From Chlamydiota bacterium (GTDB lineage: Bacteria > Chlamydiota > Chlamydiia > Chlamydiales > JAAKFR01): 58,887 nt of DNA. The notes under the pieces are model-generated. The model had not been told where the DNA came from. It saw only the letters and a list, made by a program, of their open reading frames with translations, and did not search any database. How positions within the stretch are numbered: the first letter of the stretch is position 1; every line of letters begins with the position of its first letter. The stretch covers positions 1-58,887 of the forward strand of contig JAJFLY010000017.1 in NCBI GenBank assembly GCA_021772455.1. The letters are read 5' to 3'. A program made the position numbers and the translations under genes. Below, piece after piece: positions 25,803 to 38,169 of this stretch.

Positions 25803-26198
25803 TTAACGCTTGGAGAATTGGAAACTCTTACGGGCTTTCTTGTGTCCGTATTTTTTACGTTCCTTCTTACGAGGATCGCGAGTAAGATAACCTTCGACCT
25901 TGAAGCTATGTCTGTGGTCTTCGTTTTTAAGAACAAGTGCGCGGGCGATCCCAAGACGGGTCGCAATCACTTGTCCTTCTTTTCCACCACCATTGACGCG
26001 GACAATGATGTCATAGTTATTCACTGAGTCGAGCATTGAAAGTGGAGATAGGATTGTATTTCTTTGAATCTCTAGAGGAAAGTAGGTGTCAAATTCGAGT
26101 CCGTTGACGTTGATTTTTCCGTTACCGGGACGAAGACGCACACTAGAGACGGAGCGCTTGCGACGACCTGTTGCGACATGTTCTTCAATTTTTGTCAT
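25803..26198 (-). CDS. rpsI: 30S ribosomal protein S9
   Basis: This 131-residue protein has the S9 signatures: [18 protein letters not shown] at the N-terminus, [21 protein letters not shown] in the middle, and the basic tail [21 protein letters not shown]...FSKR. It is a small-subunit protein whose tail reaches the P-site tRNA. It follows rplM by 10 bases in the usual rplM-rpsI operon. Confidence 0.98.
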   Translation of the reverse strand: MTKIEEHVATGRRKRSVSSVRLRPGNGKINVNGLEFDTYFPLEIQRNTILSPLSMLDSVNNYDIIVRVNGGGKEGQVIATRLGIARALVLKNEDHRHSFKVEGYLTRDPRKKERKKYGHKKARKSFQFSKR

Positions 26199-26208
26199 GA
26201 ATTACCTT

Positions 26209-26655
26209 TTAGATTTCTACTTTAATGGGTTTTTGCGCTTCAAAAGGATGCTCCTCACCGGCAAAAATGCGCAGCTTACGAACCTGCTGCTTACCGAGGC
26301 GAGATTTTGGCATCATCCCCTTAACGGCATGCATGATGATATAATCAGGCTTCTTCACTTTCATGACGGCAAAAGGAATCTCACGCTGCCCGCCAATATG
26401 GCCTGTATAGTAGCGATAGATCTTTTGAGCCTCTTTATTACCGGAGACGACAATTTTGTCGGCATTGATGACGATTACACCATCACCTGTATCCTGATTT
26501 GGAGTAAAATCTGGCTTGTGCTTCCCGCGGAGAATCTTTGCAATCTCACTACAGAAACGCCCTAAAGTCTTTCCAGATGCATCCAGGAGGTACCATCCAC
26601 GCTGGATATCTTCTTTGCGCACCAGAGTTGTTGTTGTTTCTTTCTTCCGTTCCAT
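26209..26655 (-). CDS. rplM: 50S ribosomal protein L13
   Basis: This 148-residue protein has L13 blocks: WYLLDASGKTLGRFCSEIAKILRG, KPDFTPNQDTGDGVIVINADKI, YYTGHIGG and AVKGMMPKSRLGKQQVRKLRI. I chose ATG 26655 because AAGGAA lies about 9 bases upstream and the length matches the family. The frame is open to 26739, but the extra residues are not L13-like. Confidence 0.97.
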   Translation of the reverse strand: MERKKETTTTLVRKEDIQRGWYLLDASGKTLGRFCSEIAKILRGKHKPDFTPNQDTGDGVIVINADKIVVSGNKEAQKIYRYYTGHIGGQREIPFAVMKVKKPDYIIMHAVKGMMPKSRLGKQQVRKLRIFAGEEHPFEAQKPIKVEI

Positions 26656-26808
26656 AAACTCGTGTTCCTTCGGTTTTAAGTGGAACATCATAAAATTATG
26701 GTCTTTTTTTGCCAAGCAAAAGAAATGATCGTGATTCATAAGCTGCAGTCAAATCAAAATCTCTGTATACTCATCAAAAATTTTAAAAAATCAAAAGGCG
26801 GCAAGATC

Positions 26809-26919
26809 ATGGCAGCAGTAGCCGGAATGGGCTCTTTCCCTAATCAAAATTATGACCTGAGGATTGAAAAAATTGAGGGCACCTACGAAGAGAAGAAAAT
26901 CTTAATTTGGAAAGGATAA
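26809..26919 (+). CDS. Small ORF, possibly the first part of a frameshifted gene
   Basis: 36 residues (MAAVAGMGSFPNQNYDLRIE... ending ILIWKG) are preceded by AAGGCGGC, a plausible ribosome site. The next frame (-1) continues immediately as an open, coding-like sequence. The two could be one ~100-residue gene split by a frameshift near 26905-26915. No known domain. Confidence 0.3.
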   Translation: MAAVAGMGSFPNQNYDLRIEKIEGTYEEKKILIWKG

Positions 26920-27128
26920 GCACAATAACACTTTATTCTTCGGAGGTGGTTATACCTGATATTCCCCTCCCGGAAGACCCATCCGAAAAGCAGATATGGA
27001 CTCAATTTTTACAAGAAAAAGCAAAGGAGTTGAGACCCAAATGCAGCTATGAACAAGAAGAGGCGTTAAACGCGTTGCTTCAAGATGTAGATAGCAACAA
27101 GCACGCCGATCAAAAAGAGGCCGGTTAG
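26907..27128 (+). CDS. Small acidic ORF, possibly the second part of the frameshifted gene
   Basis: 73 codons follow from a TTG (no good ribosome site). The sequence is acidic and rich in Pro and Glu (VVIPDIPLPEDPSEKQIW). It reads like real coding sequence, but the start is not convincing, so continuation from the preceding ORF by a -1 shift is likely. Its 3' end overlaps the convergent HemJ-like gene by 63 bases. Confidence 0.3.
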   Translation: MERISTITLYSSEVVIPDIPLPEDPSEKQIWTQFLQEKAKELRPKCSYEQEEALNALLQDVDSNKHADQKEAG

Positions 27129-27476
27129 CCCGTGCAAAATCTGATAAAATACTCGAGAGCGCCGTTTCCCCTTCGCGATTAAACATCCACAGGTGATGTC
27201 ACAAACAATCAGCAGGAAGGCAAACATCAACTTCATGTGGAGCCACGGCGCTTTCCAGTTCATGTCCTTTAAGAAGAGGAGCAGCAATCCAAAGGTGACT
27301 GCCAAGATCATCGAGGGGAGGTCGATAAAGAAATAAATTCTTTTATTGATGCGGTTCATCGCCTGAAAGGTCGCATCGGATTCCTTGGAGAGGTAGCCGA
27401 GCATACGGGTGAGCATCAGCAGTCCCCCCATCCAAATGAAGATAAAGAGAACATGGAGAAATTTTAGGATGATCAT
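27066..27476 (-). CDS. HemJ-like (UPF0093/CopD-type) membrane protein
   Basis: This 136-residue protein has four transmembrane helices. Helix 1 holds ILKFLHVLFIFIWMGGLLML with the conserved His, followed by TRMLGYLSKE. F-Q-A-M-N-R-I-N-K-R-I comes next, then the P-S-M-I-L-A-V helix and WLHMKL in helix 3. These positions match HemJ, the haem-pathway protoporphyrinogen oxidase of many bacteria (conserved His, Arg and Lys). A copper-resistance CopD-like protein is the alternative. Its start codon lies inside the sequence shared with the miaB upstream region. Confidence 0.6.
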   Translation of the reverse strand: MIILKFLHVLFIFIWMGGLLMLTRMLGYLSKESDATFQAMNRINKRIYFFIDLPSMILAVTFGLLLLFLKDMNWKAPWLHMKLMFAFLLIVCDITCGCLIAKGKRRSRVFYQILHGLTGLFLIGVLVAIYILKQRV

Positions 27477-27566
27477 AGTCTTGATGTATTGAAATGTTTC
27501 GGGTAGTATATCTGACCTATGAGAAAAGATCCAAAGACATTTTATATGCGCACCTATGGATGCCAG
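27474..27566 (+). repeat. Duplicated copy of the miaB 5' region
   Basis: This ~93-base stretch matches 27957-28049, 483 bases downstream. The last 70 bases differ at only about 7 positions. It contains a copy of the miaB start and its first ~17 codons (RKDPKTFYMRTYGCQ), which then runs into unrelated sequence. It is therefore a duplicated, non-functional copy of the miaB front end. Confidence 0.85.
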
Positions 27567-27604
27567 AGGCGATTATTTGGTGTACTCAGCATAAGACGAG
27601 CATT

Positions 27605-27898
27605 ATGACCGCTATTTTACAACTCATCTTAGCCTGTGGATTCATAATTGGAGTCTGTTTTGGTACTTATAAATTAGTTTTACCAATCTGCCTAAAAATC
27701 ATTGATCTATGCTTTGAGTCTTATCTTTTTCGCATGGCAGTGAGTATTTTCTTGGCTTTGGCCTTTTGTGCGGTTGGGATCATGCAATTAATTGATTTTA
27801 CCAAGGAGATCGAGCACGGGCTATCTTGCTTTTTCCCTCTATCCTTTTTAGTTTCAGCATTTTTTTTGTTTATGACTTTAAAAAAACAAAAAGTTTGA
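27605..27898 (+). CDS. Small membrane protein inserted before miaB
   Basis: About 97 residues from the ATG at 27605, with three predicted transmembrane helices (LQLILACGFIIGVCFG, MAVSIFLALAFCAVGIM and FFPLSFLVSAFFLFMTL). It ends in a basic tail (KKQKV). The frame is open upstream to 27494, but that part only reads the duplicated miaB sequence out of frame, so the earlier starts are unlikely. I recognise no family. Another short open stretch follows to 27988 without a start codon. Confidence 0.5.
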   Translation: MTAILQLILACGFIIGVCFGTYKLVLPICLKIIDLCFESYLFRMAVSIFLALAFCAVGIMQLIDFTKEIEHGLSCFFPLSFLVSAFFLFMTLKKQKV

Positions 27899-27956
27899 GT
27901 GTGACTGGGAAATTGCTGAGATTTTTGAGGAGGTTCCTCTCCACATCAAGATCCGC

Positions 27957-28049
27957 CATAATCTTGAACTTTTTTACTATTTCAAGTAGCATATCTGGCC
28001 TATGAAAAAAGATCCAAAGACATTTTATATGCGCACCTACGGGTGCCAG
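27957..28049 (+). repeat. miaB promoter/start region (parent copy of the duplication)
   Basis: This is the partner of 27474-27566 at an offset of 483 bases. It covers the miaB leader and first ~16 codons, and the reading frame continues intact here. Confidence 0.85.
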
Positions 28050-29315
28050 ATGAACGAGCTCGATACTGAAGTGATGGCAGGTATCCTTGCCAAGCGCGGG
28101 TTAACACAAACCGAAGATGAAACCCAAGCTGATTTGTTGATATTCAACACGTGCTCGATTCGCGACCTTGCAGAGCGAAAAGTGATGGGAAAACTTGGCC
28201 AGCTGGGGCGGCAAAAGAAGCGGCAGCGCATCATTGGCGTGACGGGTTGTATGGCTAATTCGAAGAAGGAGAGCCTTTTCCAAAAACTCCCTCATGTTGA
28301 TTTTGTCTTGGGAACGAACAATATTCACGATCTCGATGGTGTCCTTGACGAAGTTGTCCACAGCGATATGCAAGCAGTGCGTACCGACGAAGAATTTCAT
28401 CAAGAGCTCGACTACGAGGCTGCTAAGAGGATGGACAAGCGCAAGGCATATATCTCGATCATCCGCGGCTGCGATAAATACTGCACCTATTGCGTCGTCC
28501 CCTACACGCGTGGCCCAGAAGTTTCACGCCACCCCGATAGCATTGTCGAGGAGTGTCAAAAGCTCGTCGATGAGGGCTTTCAAGAGTTCACTCTGCTTGG
28601 CCAAAATGTGAATAGTTTTGGCAAGGACCAGCCTGGTTGGCAAACCCTTTTCCACGATCTTCTCTATCGACTCGACAAAATTGAGGGACTCGACCGAATC
28701 CGCTTTTTAACAAGCCACCCGGTCGACATCAAACGCGAGCTGATGGAAGCAATCCGAGATTTGCCGAGTCTTTGTGAACATGTCCACTTCCCCCTTCAAG
28801 CCGGCTCGAGCCGCGTTTTGCGTAAAATGCACCGGATCTACACAAAAGATGAGTACATGGAGAAGGTTGAGCTCTTGAGAAGCCTTGTTCCAGGGGTTGC
28901 CATCGGAACAGATATGATTGTTGGATTCCCTACAGAGACGGAGGAAGAGTTTGAAGAGACAATGGAGGCGATGCGGCAGGTGCGCTATAGCAACGCATTT
29001 CTCTACACTTACAGCCCCCGAAAGGGGACGCCTGCCAAGAGGTGGGCTGACGATATTCCTGAAGAGGTAAAAGCTGAACGCCACGGGCGTCTACTCACCC
29101 TGCATAATCAAATTTCCTCTGAGCTGATGAGTGAGATGCTTGGTCGGGAGGTCGAAGTGCTTGTCGAAAGACGTAATCGAGACAAGCGCCACCTCAAAGG
29201 GCTAACGCGCTGCTGGCGTAAGGTTATTTTTGAGGGAGATGATGCGCTCATCGGAACCCTCCAAAAAGTTACATTACATAGTTTTACTCACAACACCTTT
29301 ATTGCAAAACTCTAA
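28002..29315 (+). CDS. miaB: tRNA-2-methylthio-N6-dimethylallyladenosine synthase MiaB
   Basis: This 437-residue radical-SAM methylthiotransferase is full length. The N-terminal cluster domain has TYGCQMNELDTEVM, FNTCSIRDLAERK and VTGCMAN. The radical-SAM motif is GCDKYCTYCVVPYTRGPE, then FLTSHP and GTDMIVGFPTETEEEF. The C-terminal TRAM domain runs from about residue 370. The enzyme thiomethylates A37 of tRNAs reading UNN codons. The NELD and NTCSIR blocks favour MiaB over RimO. Confidence 0.95.
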   Translation: MKKDPKTFYMRTYGCQMNELDTEVMAGILAKRGLTQTEDETQADLLIFNTCSIRDLAERKVMGKLGQLGRQKKRQRIIGVTGCMANSKKESLFQKLPHVDFVLGTNNIHDLDGVLDEVVHSDMQAVRTDEEFHQELDYEAAKRMDKRKAYISIIRGCDKYCTYCVVPYTRGPEVSRHPDSIVEECQKLVDEGFQEFTLLGQNVNSFGKDQPGWQTLFHDLLYRLDKIEGLDRIRFLTSHPVDIKRELMEAIRDLPSLCEHVHFPLQAGSSRVLRKMHRIYTKDEYMEKVELLRSLVPGVAIGTDMIVGFPTETEEEFEETMEAMRQVRYSNAFLYTYSPRKGTPAKRWADDIPEEVKAERHGRLLTLHNQISSELMSEMLGREVEVLVERRNRDKRHLKGLTRCWRKVIFEGDDALIGTLQKVTLHSFTHNTFIAKL

Positions 29316-29330
29316 TTGTCGAGTGCCTTG

Positions 29331-33348
<4,018 letters not shown>

Positions 33349-33370
33349 GCTAACCTCTACTTTGGGGGAA

Positions 33371-33410
33371 CCGTTGAATAATTTAAGCCCTTTATCAAAT
33401 TATTCAATGG
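33371..33410 (-). promoter_or_regulatory. Long perfect hairpin between two minus-strand genes
   Basis: TTGAATAATTT (33374-33384) and AAATTATTCAA (33397-33407) form an 11-bp perfect stem. It extends to 14 pairs with one G-U, around a 12-base loop. It overlaps the upstream gene's stop codon and sits 22 bases before the kinase-FGE start. There is no U-tract, so it may act in processing or attenuation rather than as a simple terminator. Confidence 0.6.
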
Positions 33411-34252
33411 TCCCATTGAGTTAAATATTCTTGAGCGGCCAAAATCGCTCGGCTAAAATCGTATTGGGTGCGGGCCAAGTCAACAATCTGCTGTCCGAGA
33501 GCAAGCTCACCTAAAGCTACAGCTTCCCTTACATACAAATAGACATCGCCACGCGAAATATGGGCCTCGTGTTCGACCATTTTTTGCAAATAGTTATGAA
33601 CAAGAGCATCATTATTCTCATCCTTTGCAAGAAAAATCAAGACTTTATACAACCCCGAGTCAATTGGATTGCGTTCGAGCGCACCTGTTAAGTAGTGAAA
33701 TGCCTCTTCTTTATACGCGTGGCGCTCCTTGGCGCTTTTTCCATGCTGCGCCAGGCGTAAACATAAAATCCCATGGGTCTTATATGCTAAAAAAGTCTCA
33801 CTTAAATAGCCATAACCACAGTAAAAGCGTTTGAAAAACTCATCATAAAGACCAAGATTTCCGTAAGCTGTGGCAATCAAAAAATTAAGGTGAACCCAAG
33901 TGTGGTGTGCATCAGCAACCTCTCCATACTTTTCAAGCAGCTGTCTTGCAACTCTTACAGGATCACTTCCTGCCCAAGCTAAGTAGTCCTCCAACGCCGC
34001 GGTATAGAGTTTTTTCTCTTCCTCACACATGTCCGGAGCCTCTGCGGCTGGAATCAATTTAAGGGCGCAAAGAAAGTGTTGAAATGCCTGATCGCTCTCC
34101 TGGTCTCTATAAAAGGCAGAAGCGAGCTTGTAGTGGATCTCCCCTTTTTGGTGGCTTGAGATTAGGGCATCTTGCAAACCGGCAATCTCTTCCTTAATTT
34201 CAGAAGCAATCAAGACGATTGGTAAAAGAAAGAGTATGAGATATTTTAACAT
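33404..34252 (-). CDS. Exported helical-repeat (TPR-like) protein, unknown role
   Basis: This 282-residue protein has a signal peptide (MLKYLILFLLPIVLIASEI). The mature part is helical with TPR-like pairs, for example EIHYKLASAFYRDQESDQAFQHF at residues about 38-60 and EAFHYLTGALERNPIDSGLYK at about 180-200. It probably acts in the periplasm as a protein-binding scaffold. It is divergent from yidC and upstream of the kinase-FGE gene, separated by a hairpin. Confidence 0.75.
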   Translation of the reverse strand: MLKYLILFLLPIVLIASEIKEEIAGLQDALISSHQKGEIHYKLASAFYRDQESDQAFQHFLCALKLIPAAEAPDMCEEEKKLYTAALEDYLAWAGSDPVRVARQLLEKYGEVADAHHTWVHLNFLIATAYGNLGLYDEFFKRFYCGYGYLSETFLAYKTHGILCLRLAQHGKSAKERHAYKEEAFHYLTGALERNPIDSGLYKVLIFLAKDENNDALVHNYLQKMVEHEAHISRGDVYLYVREAVALGELALGQQIVDLARTQYDFSRAILAAQEYLTQWDH

Positions 34253-34343
34253 CCCTTTATATGACCAAAAATTTCACCCTTTGTCAATAATAAAGGATCT
34301 GTTACGCTGCTGCACTATTTTTACTATTTTTTTTTGCGAGAGT

Positions 34344-36770
34344 ATGGATAAAAGAACAATCGTTTTTGTGCTTCTGGTCGGCGCCACTTTCTTCGGCCTT
34401 AATTTTTTCTTCAGTCATCAGAATGATGAGAAGAACCGCGAACATCTCAAACGCCAAGAGGCGATAAAAGCCAAAAATACCGCCCAAAAACAAGCCGATA
34501 TCGACAAGCGAACCGTTAAATCAAGCGCGTTGCCGCTCATCGAACTCCACCTCGATGCCGACACTCCAAGTGCTCTTGCCTATGGAATTAACGTCAACGG
34601 AAACACCCTCACCCTTGCGTGGGACACCACTCTTCCCGATGCCGTCTACGTCAACAAACAAACCCAATATCTACAAACTAAAAATGTCGTAAGAGGGGGC
34701 CCTGTTGTCTACGCCTCTAGAGACTTTCAGAATTTAGACATTGCAGATCTTCCAGATCTAGGCATTTTCGATGTACAACTTGTCACTTTTCCAACTGGAA
34801 ATTCCCCGCAAGTCTATCTTGGAGAGATCAAAGAAGGTGAGCTCAATATTCCTGCCGGTCATCTCGAAGAGAATGCCCTTGCTCTTTATAAAACATCCTA
34901 CGGCTGGCTCCCCCTTGGATTTTTTGAGTGGCGCTCTGGCGCCTTTGTTGAATTACAAAATCTTCCTAACCTCACCGGTATGCTCAAACCTCGTAGAGAG
35001 ACGCCTCTCGTAACGGGAACAGAGAAAGAGGAAAAATTCTACGTCCTTGAAAATGCGTATCAACAACTCGTTTTCTCAAATGTTGGAGGCGCTCTTGCTG
35101 AGATCAACCTCCCCTATTTGAGCGAAAAAGACCCTAAAAGCGTCGTAAAAGAGATCGGGTTTGACCGTGAAATCGCAAAAAATCACCCAGCAAACGCCAG
35201 ATTCCCTGCCCATCCTTATTACACCCCCGATTCCGATGTGCTTAATGAGCCTGGAAAAATCGGCGGCTATTATCCTTTATTGCGGCGTGGCATTTGGAAC
35301 AAAAAATCGGTGAAAATCCCTGCTCAATATTACGCCCTAAACCTTGTTTCGGATTATCCCGAAATGGCAAAGCTTGTCTACGAAGTAAAGGAATTCACAC
35401 CCAATAAGATCGTATTTGAAGCAACTCAGCCACATCGAAAAATCACCAAAACGTATACCCTCTCCTCTGACAGCAGCGGCGCTCCCTACATCCTCGACCT
35501 TACAGTTAAAGTCGATGGCGATAGCCGAGGACTTTGGCTCACATCGGGAGTCCCAGAAGTGGAGATCATGTCCAACTCCTCCTCTCCTCAAATCCAATAC
35601 CGCTTAAACCGAAAAGGAAAAGGAGAGGTAGAAAAACTCTCACTCCCCAAAGCTAAAGAGGTTGTAACAGTCAGTTCTGTCTACCCAGATTGGGTCGTCA
35701 ATTCAAACGGCTACCTCGGGATGATTATGGATCCTTTATCCGAGATCGGTTCGGGCTACCGTGCAGCAGCAATTCCAGGCTCGGTTGTTCCAACCCGCCT
35801 CTCCGTTTTAGATCCCGAATACACTCCCTATCCAGCATCTAAGTATCCTGGCTACCAAATCCTTCTTCCAATCCCCTCAAAGGGAGGAGAGCTCCATTTC
35901 CGCATCTACGCAGGTGCATTTGAAGAGAGCGTTCTAAAAAGTGTGGATAGGTACTTTTCAGACCCCGAAACAGGCTACAACCCAAACTACATTGCCAGCC
36001 GCGCCTTTTTTGGCTGGTTCTCATTTATCTCAGAGCCTTTCTCAAAGCTTCTTTTCATTGTGATGAAGTTCTTCCACACCCTTACCCATTCATGGGGCTT
36101 GTCGATCATCTTACTCACGATTTTCTTGCGCGTCTTGCTCTATCCGTTAAACGCCTGGTCGATTAAGTCGATGCGCCGGATGCAGCTTCTTTCGCCTCAG
36201 ATCCAAGCGATCCAGAAAAAACACAAGAAGGATCCAAAGAAAGGGCAGGTCGAGATCATGGCCCTCTATCGAGAAAAGAAGGTCAACCCGTTCACTGGCT
36301 GTATTCCCGTTTTGATTCAGATCCCCTTTCTAATCGCCATGTTCGATCTCTTGAAATCTTCTTTCCAGCTACGTGGGGCTGTATTTATTCCTGGTTGGAT
36401 TAATGATTTAACGGCGCCTGATGTCCTGTTTCAATGGAAAACACCTATTTTCTTTATCGGAAATCAATTTCACCTACTTCCCATCCTTTTAGGTATTGTG
36501 ATGTTCTTCCAGCAAAGGCTCACCTCGACCGCGCCAAAAGATCCCAAAGACATGACCGACCAGCAGCGGCAGCAGAAAACAATGGGAACGATTATGACCG
36601 TTGTTTTCATGGTCATGTTCTACCATTTCCCATCTGGATTAAACCTCTACTGGCTCTCATCAATGTTACTTGGAATCGTACAAACCCTGGTAACAAATCG
36701 TATGCTTGATAAACAATTCCAAAAGCCCGAATTGATTGTTCCAGAAAAAAAGAAGAAATTAGTAAAATAA
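34344..36770 (+). CDS. yidC: Membrane protein insertase YidC (chlamydial long form)
   Basis: This 808-residue protein has an N-terminal helix (TIVFVLLVGATFFGLNFFF), a very large periplasmic domain, and the conserved YidC core from about residue 570. The core includes HSWGLSIILLTIFLRVLLYPLN, the Arg-containing MRRMQLLSPQIQAIQKKHKK, GCIPVLIQIPFLIAMFDLL and the final helices FHFPSGLNLYW-like. The E. coli protein has 548 residues; the extended periplasmic part is as in Chlamydia. ATG 34344 with GAGAG upstream is chosen over 34236. It inserts membrane proteins with or without Sec. dnaA follows by 27 bases. Confidence 0.94.
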   Translation: MDKRTIVFVLLVGATFFGLNFFFSHQNDEKNREHLKRQEAIKAKNTAQKQADIDKRTVKSSALPLIELHLDADTPSALAYGINVNGNTLTLAWDTTLPDAVYVNKQTQYLQTKNVVRGGPVVYASRDFQNLDIADLPDLGIFDVQLVTFPTGNSPQVYLGEIKEGELNIPAGHLEENALALYKTSYGWLPLGFFEWRSGAFVELQNLPNLTGMLKPRRETPLVTGTEKEEKFYVLENAYQQLVFSNVGGALAEINLPYLSEKDPKSVVKEIGFDREIAKNHPANARFPAHPYYTPDSDVLNEPGKIGGYYPLLRRGIWNKKSVKIPAQYYALNLVSDYPEMAKLVYEVKEFTPNKIVFEATQPHRKITKTYTLSSDSSGAPYILDLTVKVDGDSRGLWLTSGVPEVEIMSNSSSPQIQYRLNRKGKGEVEKLSLPKAKEVVTVSSVYPDWVVNSNGYLGMIMDPLSEIGSGYRAAAIPGSVVPTRLSVLDPEYTPYPASKYPGYQILLPIPSKGGELHFRIYAGAFEESVLKSVDRYFSDPETGYNPNYIASRAFFGWFSFISEPFSKLLFIVMKFFHTLTHSWGLSIILLTIFLRVLLYPLNAWSIKSMRRMQLLSPQIQAIQKKHKKDPKKGQVEIMALYREKKVNPFTGCIPVLIQIPFLIAMFDLLKSSFQLRGAVFIPGWINDLTAPDVLFQWKTPIFFIGNQFHLLPILLGIVMFFQQRLTSTAPKDPKDMTDQQRQQKTMGTIMTVVFMVMFYHFPSGLNLYWLSSMLLGIVQTLVTNRMLDKQFQKPELIVPEKKKKLVK

Positions 36771-36797
36771 ACCTAGATAAAATGTTGAACTAGCGGT

Positions 36798-38159
36798 ATG
36801 ACAATTAACATGCGCGCTTGGGAAGAATTTCTTACACAACAAGAGAAAGAGCTCGGAAAGGAGACCGTTGACAAATGGCTACGCCCTTTGAAGGTTGTCC
36901 GTTTTGATGCTTGCAACCTCTACTTAGAAGCGAGTGATTCATTCAAATCGATCTGGTTTGAGGAACATTTGCGCCACCGCGTGCAAACACGTCTCACGAA
37001 TAACAATCATAAGCAGATTAAAGTTCATATCTCCGTTGCCTCGGAAAACTCAGAGAGCAGAACCGATAAGCGAAGAAAAAAATCGAGCGGCGGCTCTCTT
37101 GCTCAACCCATTTTCAAACTCGACTTTGATGACTTTGATCCAGAAGCAAGATTCGATACATATATCCCCTCACAAAACAACTTGCTCGCCTACAAACTCC
37201 TTAGTGAATCGTGCGGATTAGATTTCAATCCGATCTACCTCTTTGGACGCTCGGGAACCGGAAAAACGCACCTCATGATGGCCACGGCCAATCAATTGAA
37301 AGAAGATGGACGCAAAGTCCTTTATGTGCGTGCTGATACCTTTACCGAACACGTTGTGGGTGCCATTCGCTGCGGCGAGATGCAAGCCTTTCGCAAAGCC
37401 TACCGCAATGCCGACACCTTGATTATCGACGACATCGAGATCTTTTCCCGTAAAGGAGCGACCCAAGAAGAGCTTTTCCACACCTTCAACGCTCTTCATG
37501 TAGAAAATAAGCAAATCATTTTGAGCGCTTCATGCCCTCCACAAGACCTAAAATTTATCGAGCCTCGTCTTGTTAGCCGATTTGAATGGGGCATTGTGAT
37601 TCCCCTGCAAATGCCTGAAAAAGAGCAGATGAAAGACATTTTAATACAACGCTCTGAAAAAGCTGACTTCCCCTTAGATGGCTCTGTTATCCAGTTTCTT
37701 CTCGATACATTCGGAGGAAATACAAAAGCTCTGATTCGCTCCTTTGAAGCGCTTATACTACGCACTCACCTAAATAGAGGGCTCGGGAAGCCCCCCACTC
37801 TTCCCCTCTCCCTAAAAACGGTCAATAACTACCTCTCCGACCTTATCCAAGAGGAAGAAAAAGCGGTTCTAACCCCAGGAAAAATCATCCGCACTGTCGC
37901 AGAATACTTTGGGATCCGGATGGATGATATCCTTAGCAAATCCCAAGCGCGCGAGTGTGCGCTCCCTCGGCAAATAGCCATGCACCTCTGCCGCCACGAA
38001 CTCAATCTCCCCTTCATGAAAATTGGCGACATCTTTGCCCGCGACCACTCAACTGTGATGGCTTCGGTCAAACAAGTCCAAAAAGGGCTTGAATCGAAAA
38101 ATCACGAGATCGCAGGCTCCATTCGGGGGCTCTTGAAGCTCCTCGAAGGTCACCGTTGA
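36798..38159 (+). CDS. dnaA: Chromosomal replication initiator DnaA (probably one of two copies)
   Basis: This 453-residue protein has domain I at the N-terminus (WEEFLTQQEKELGKETVDKWL) and an AAA+ core. The core has Walker A GRSGTGKTHLMMA, Walker B TLIIDDIEIF and the sensor region VSRFEWG. The C-terminal DNA-binding helix-turn-helix is FARDHSTVMASVKQV. Chlamydiae commonly carry two dnaA genes, and the copy beside yidC is not at the usual dnaA-dnaN locus. DnaA boxes around it were not found. It may initiate replication or serve a modified regulatory role. Confidence 0.93.
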   Translation: MTINMRAWEEFLTQQEKELGKETVDKWLRPLKVVRFDACNLYLEASDSFKSIWFEEHLRHRVQTRLTNNNHKQIKVHISVASENSESRTDKRRKKSSGGSLAQPIFKLDFDDFDPEARFDTYIPSQNNLLAYKLLSESCGLDFNPIYLFGRSGTGKTHLMMATANQLKEDGRKVLYVRADTFTEHVVGAIRCGEMQAFRKAYRNADTLIIDDIEIFSRKGATQEELFHTFNALHVENKQIILSASCPPQDLKFIEPRLVSRFEWGIVIPLQMPEKEQMKDILIQRSEKADFPLDGSVIQFLLDTFGGNTKALIRSFEALILRTHLNRGLGKPPTLPLSLKTVNNYLSDLIQEEEKAVLTPGKIIRTVAEYFGIRMDDILSKSQARECALPRQIAMHLCRHELNLPFMKIGDIFARDHSTVMASVKQVQKGLESKNHEIAGSIRGLLKLLEGHR

Positions 38160-38169
38160 TAATACTGTT

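Noticed and set aside
27494-27604. N-terminal extension of the small membrane protein
   Set aside because: These codons read the duplicated miaB leader out of frame.
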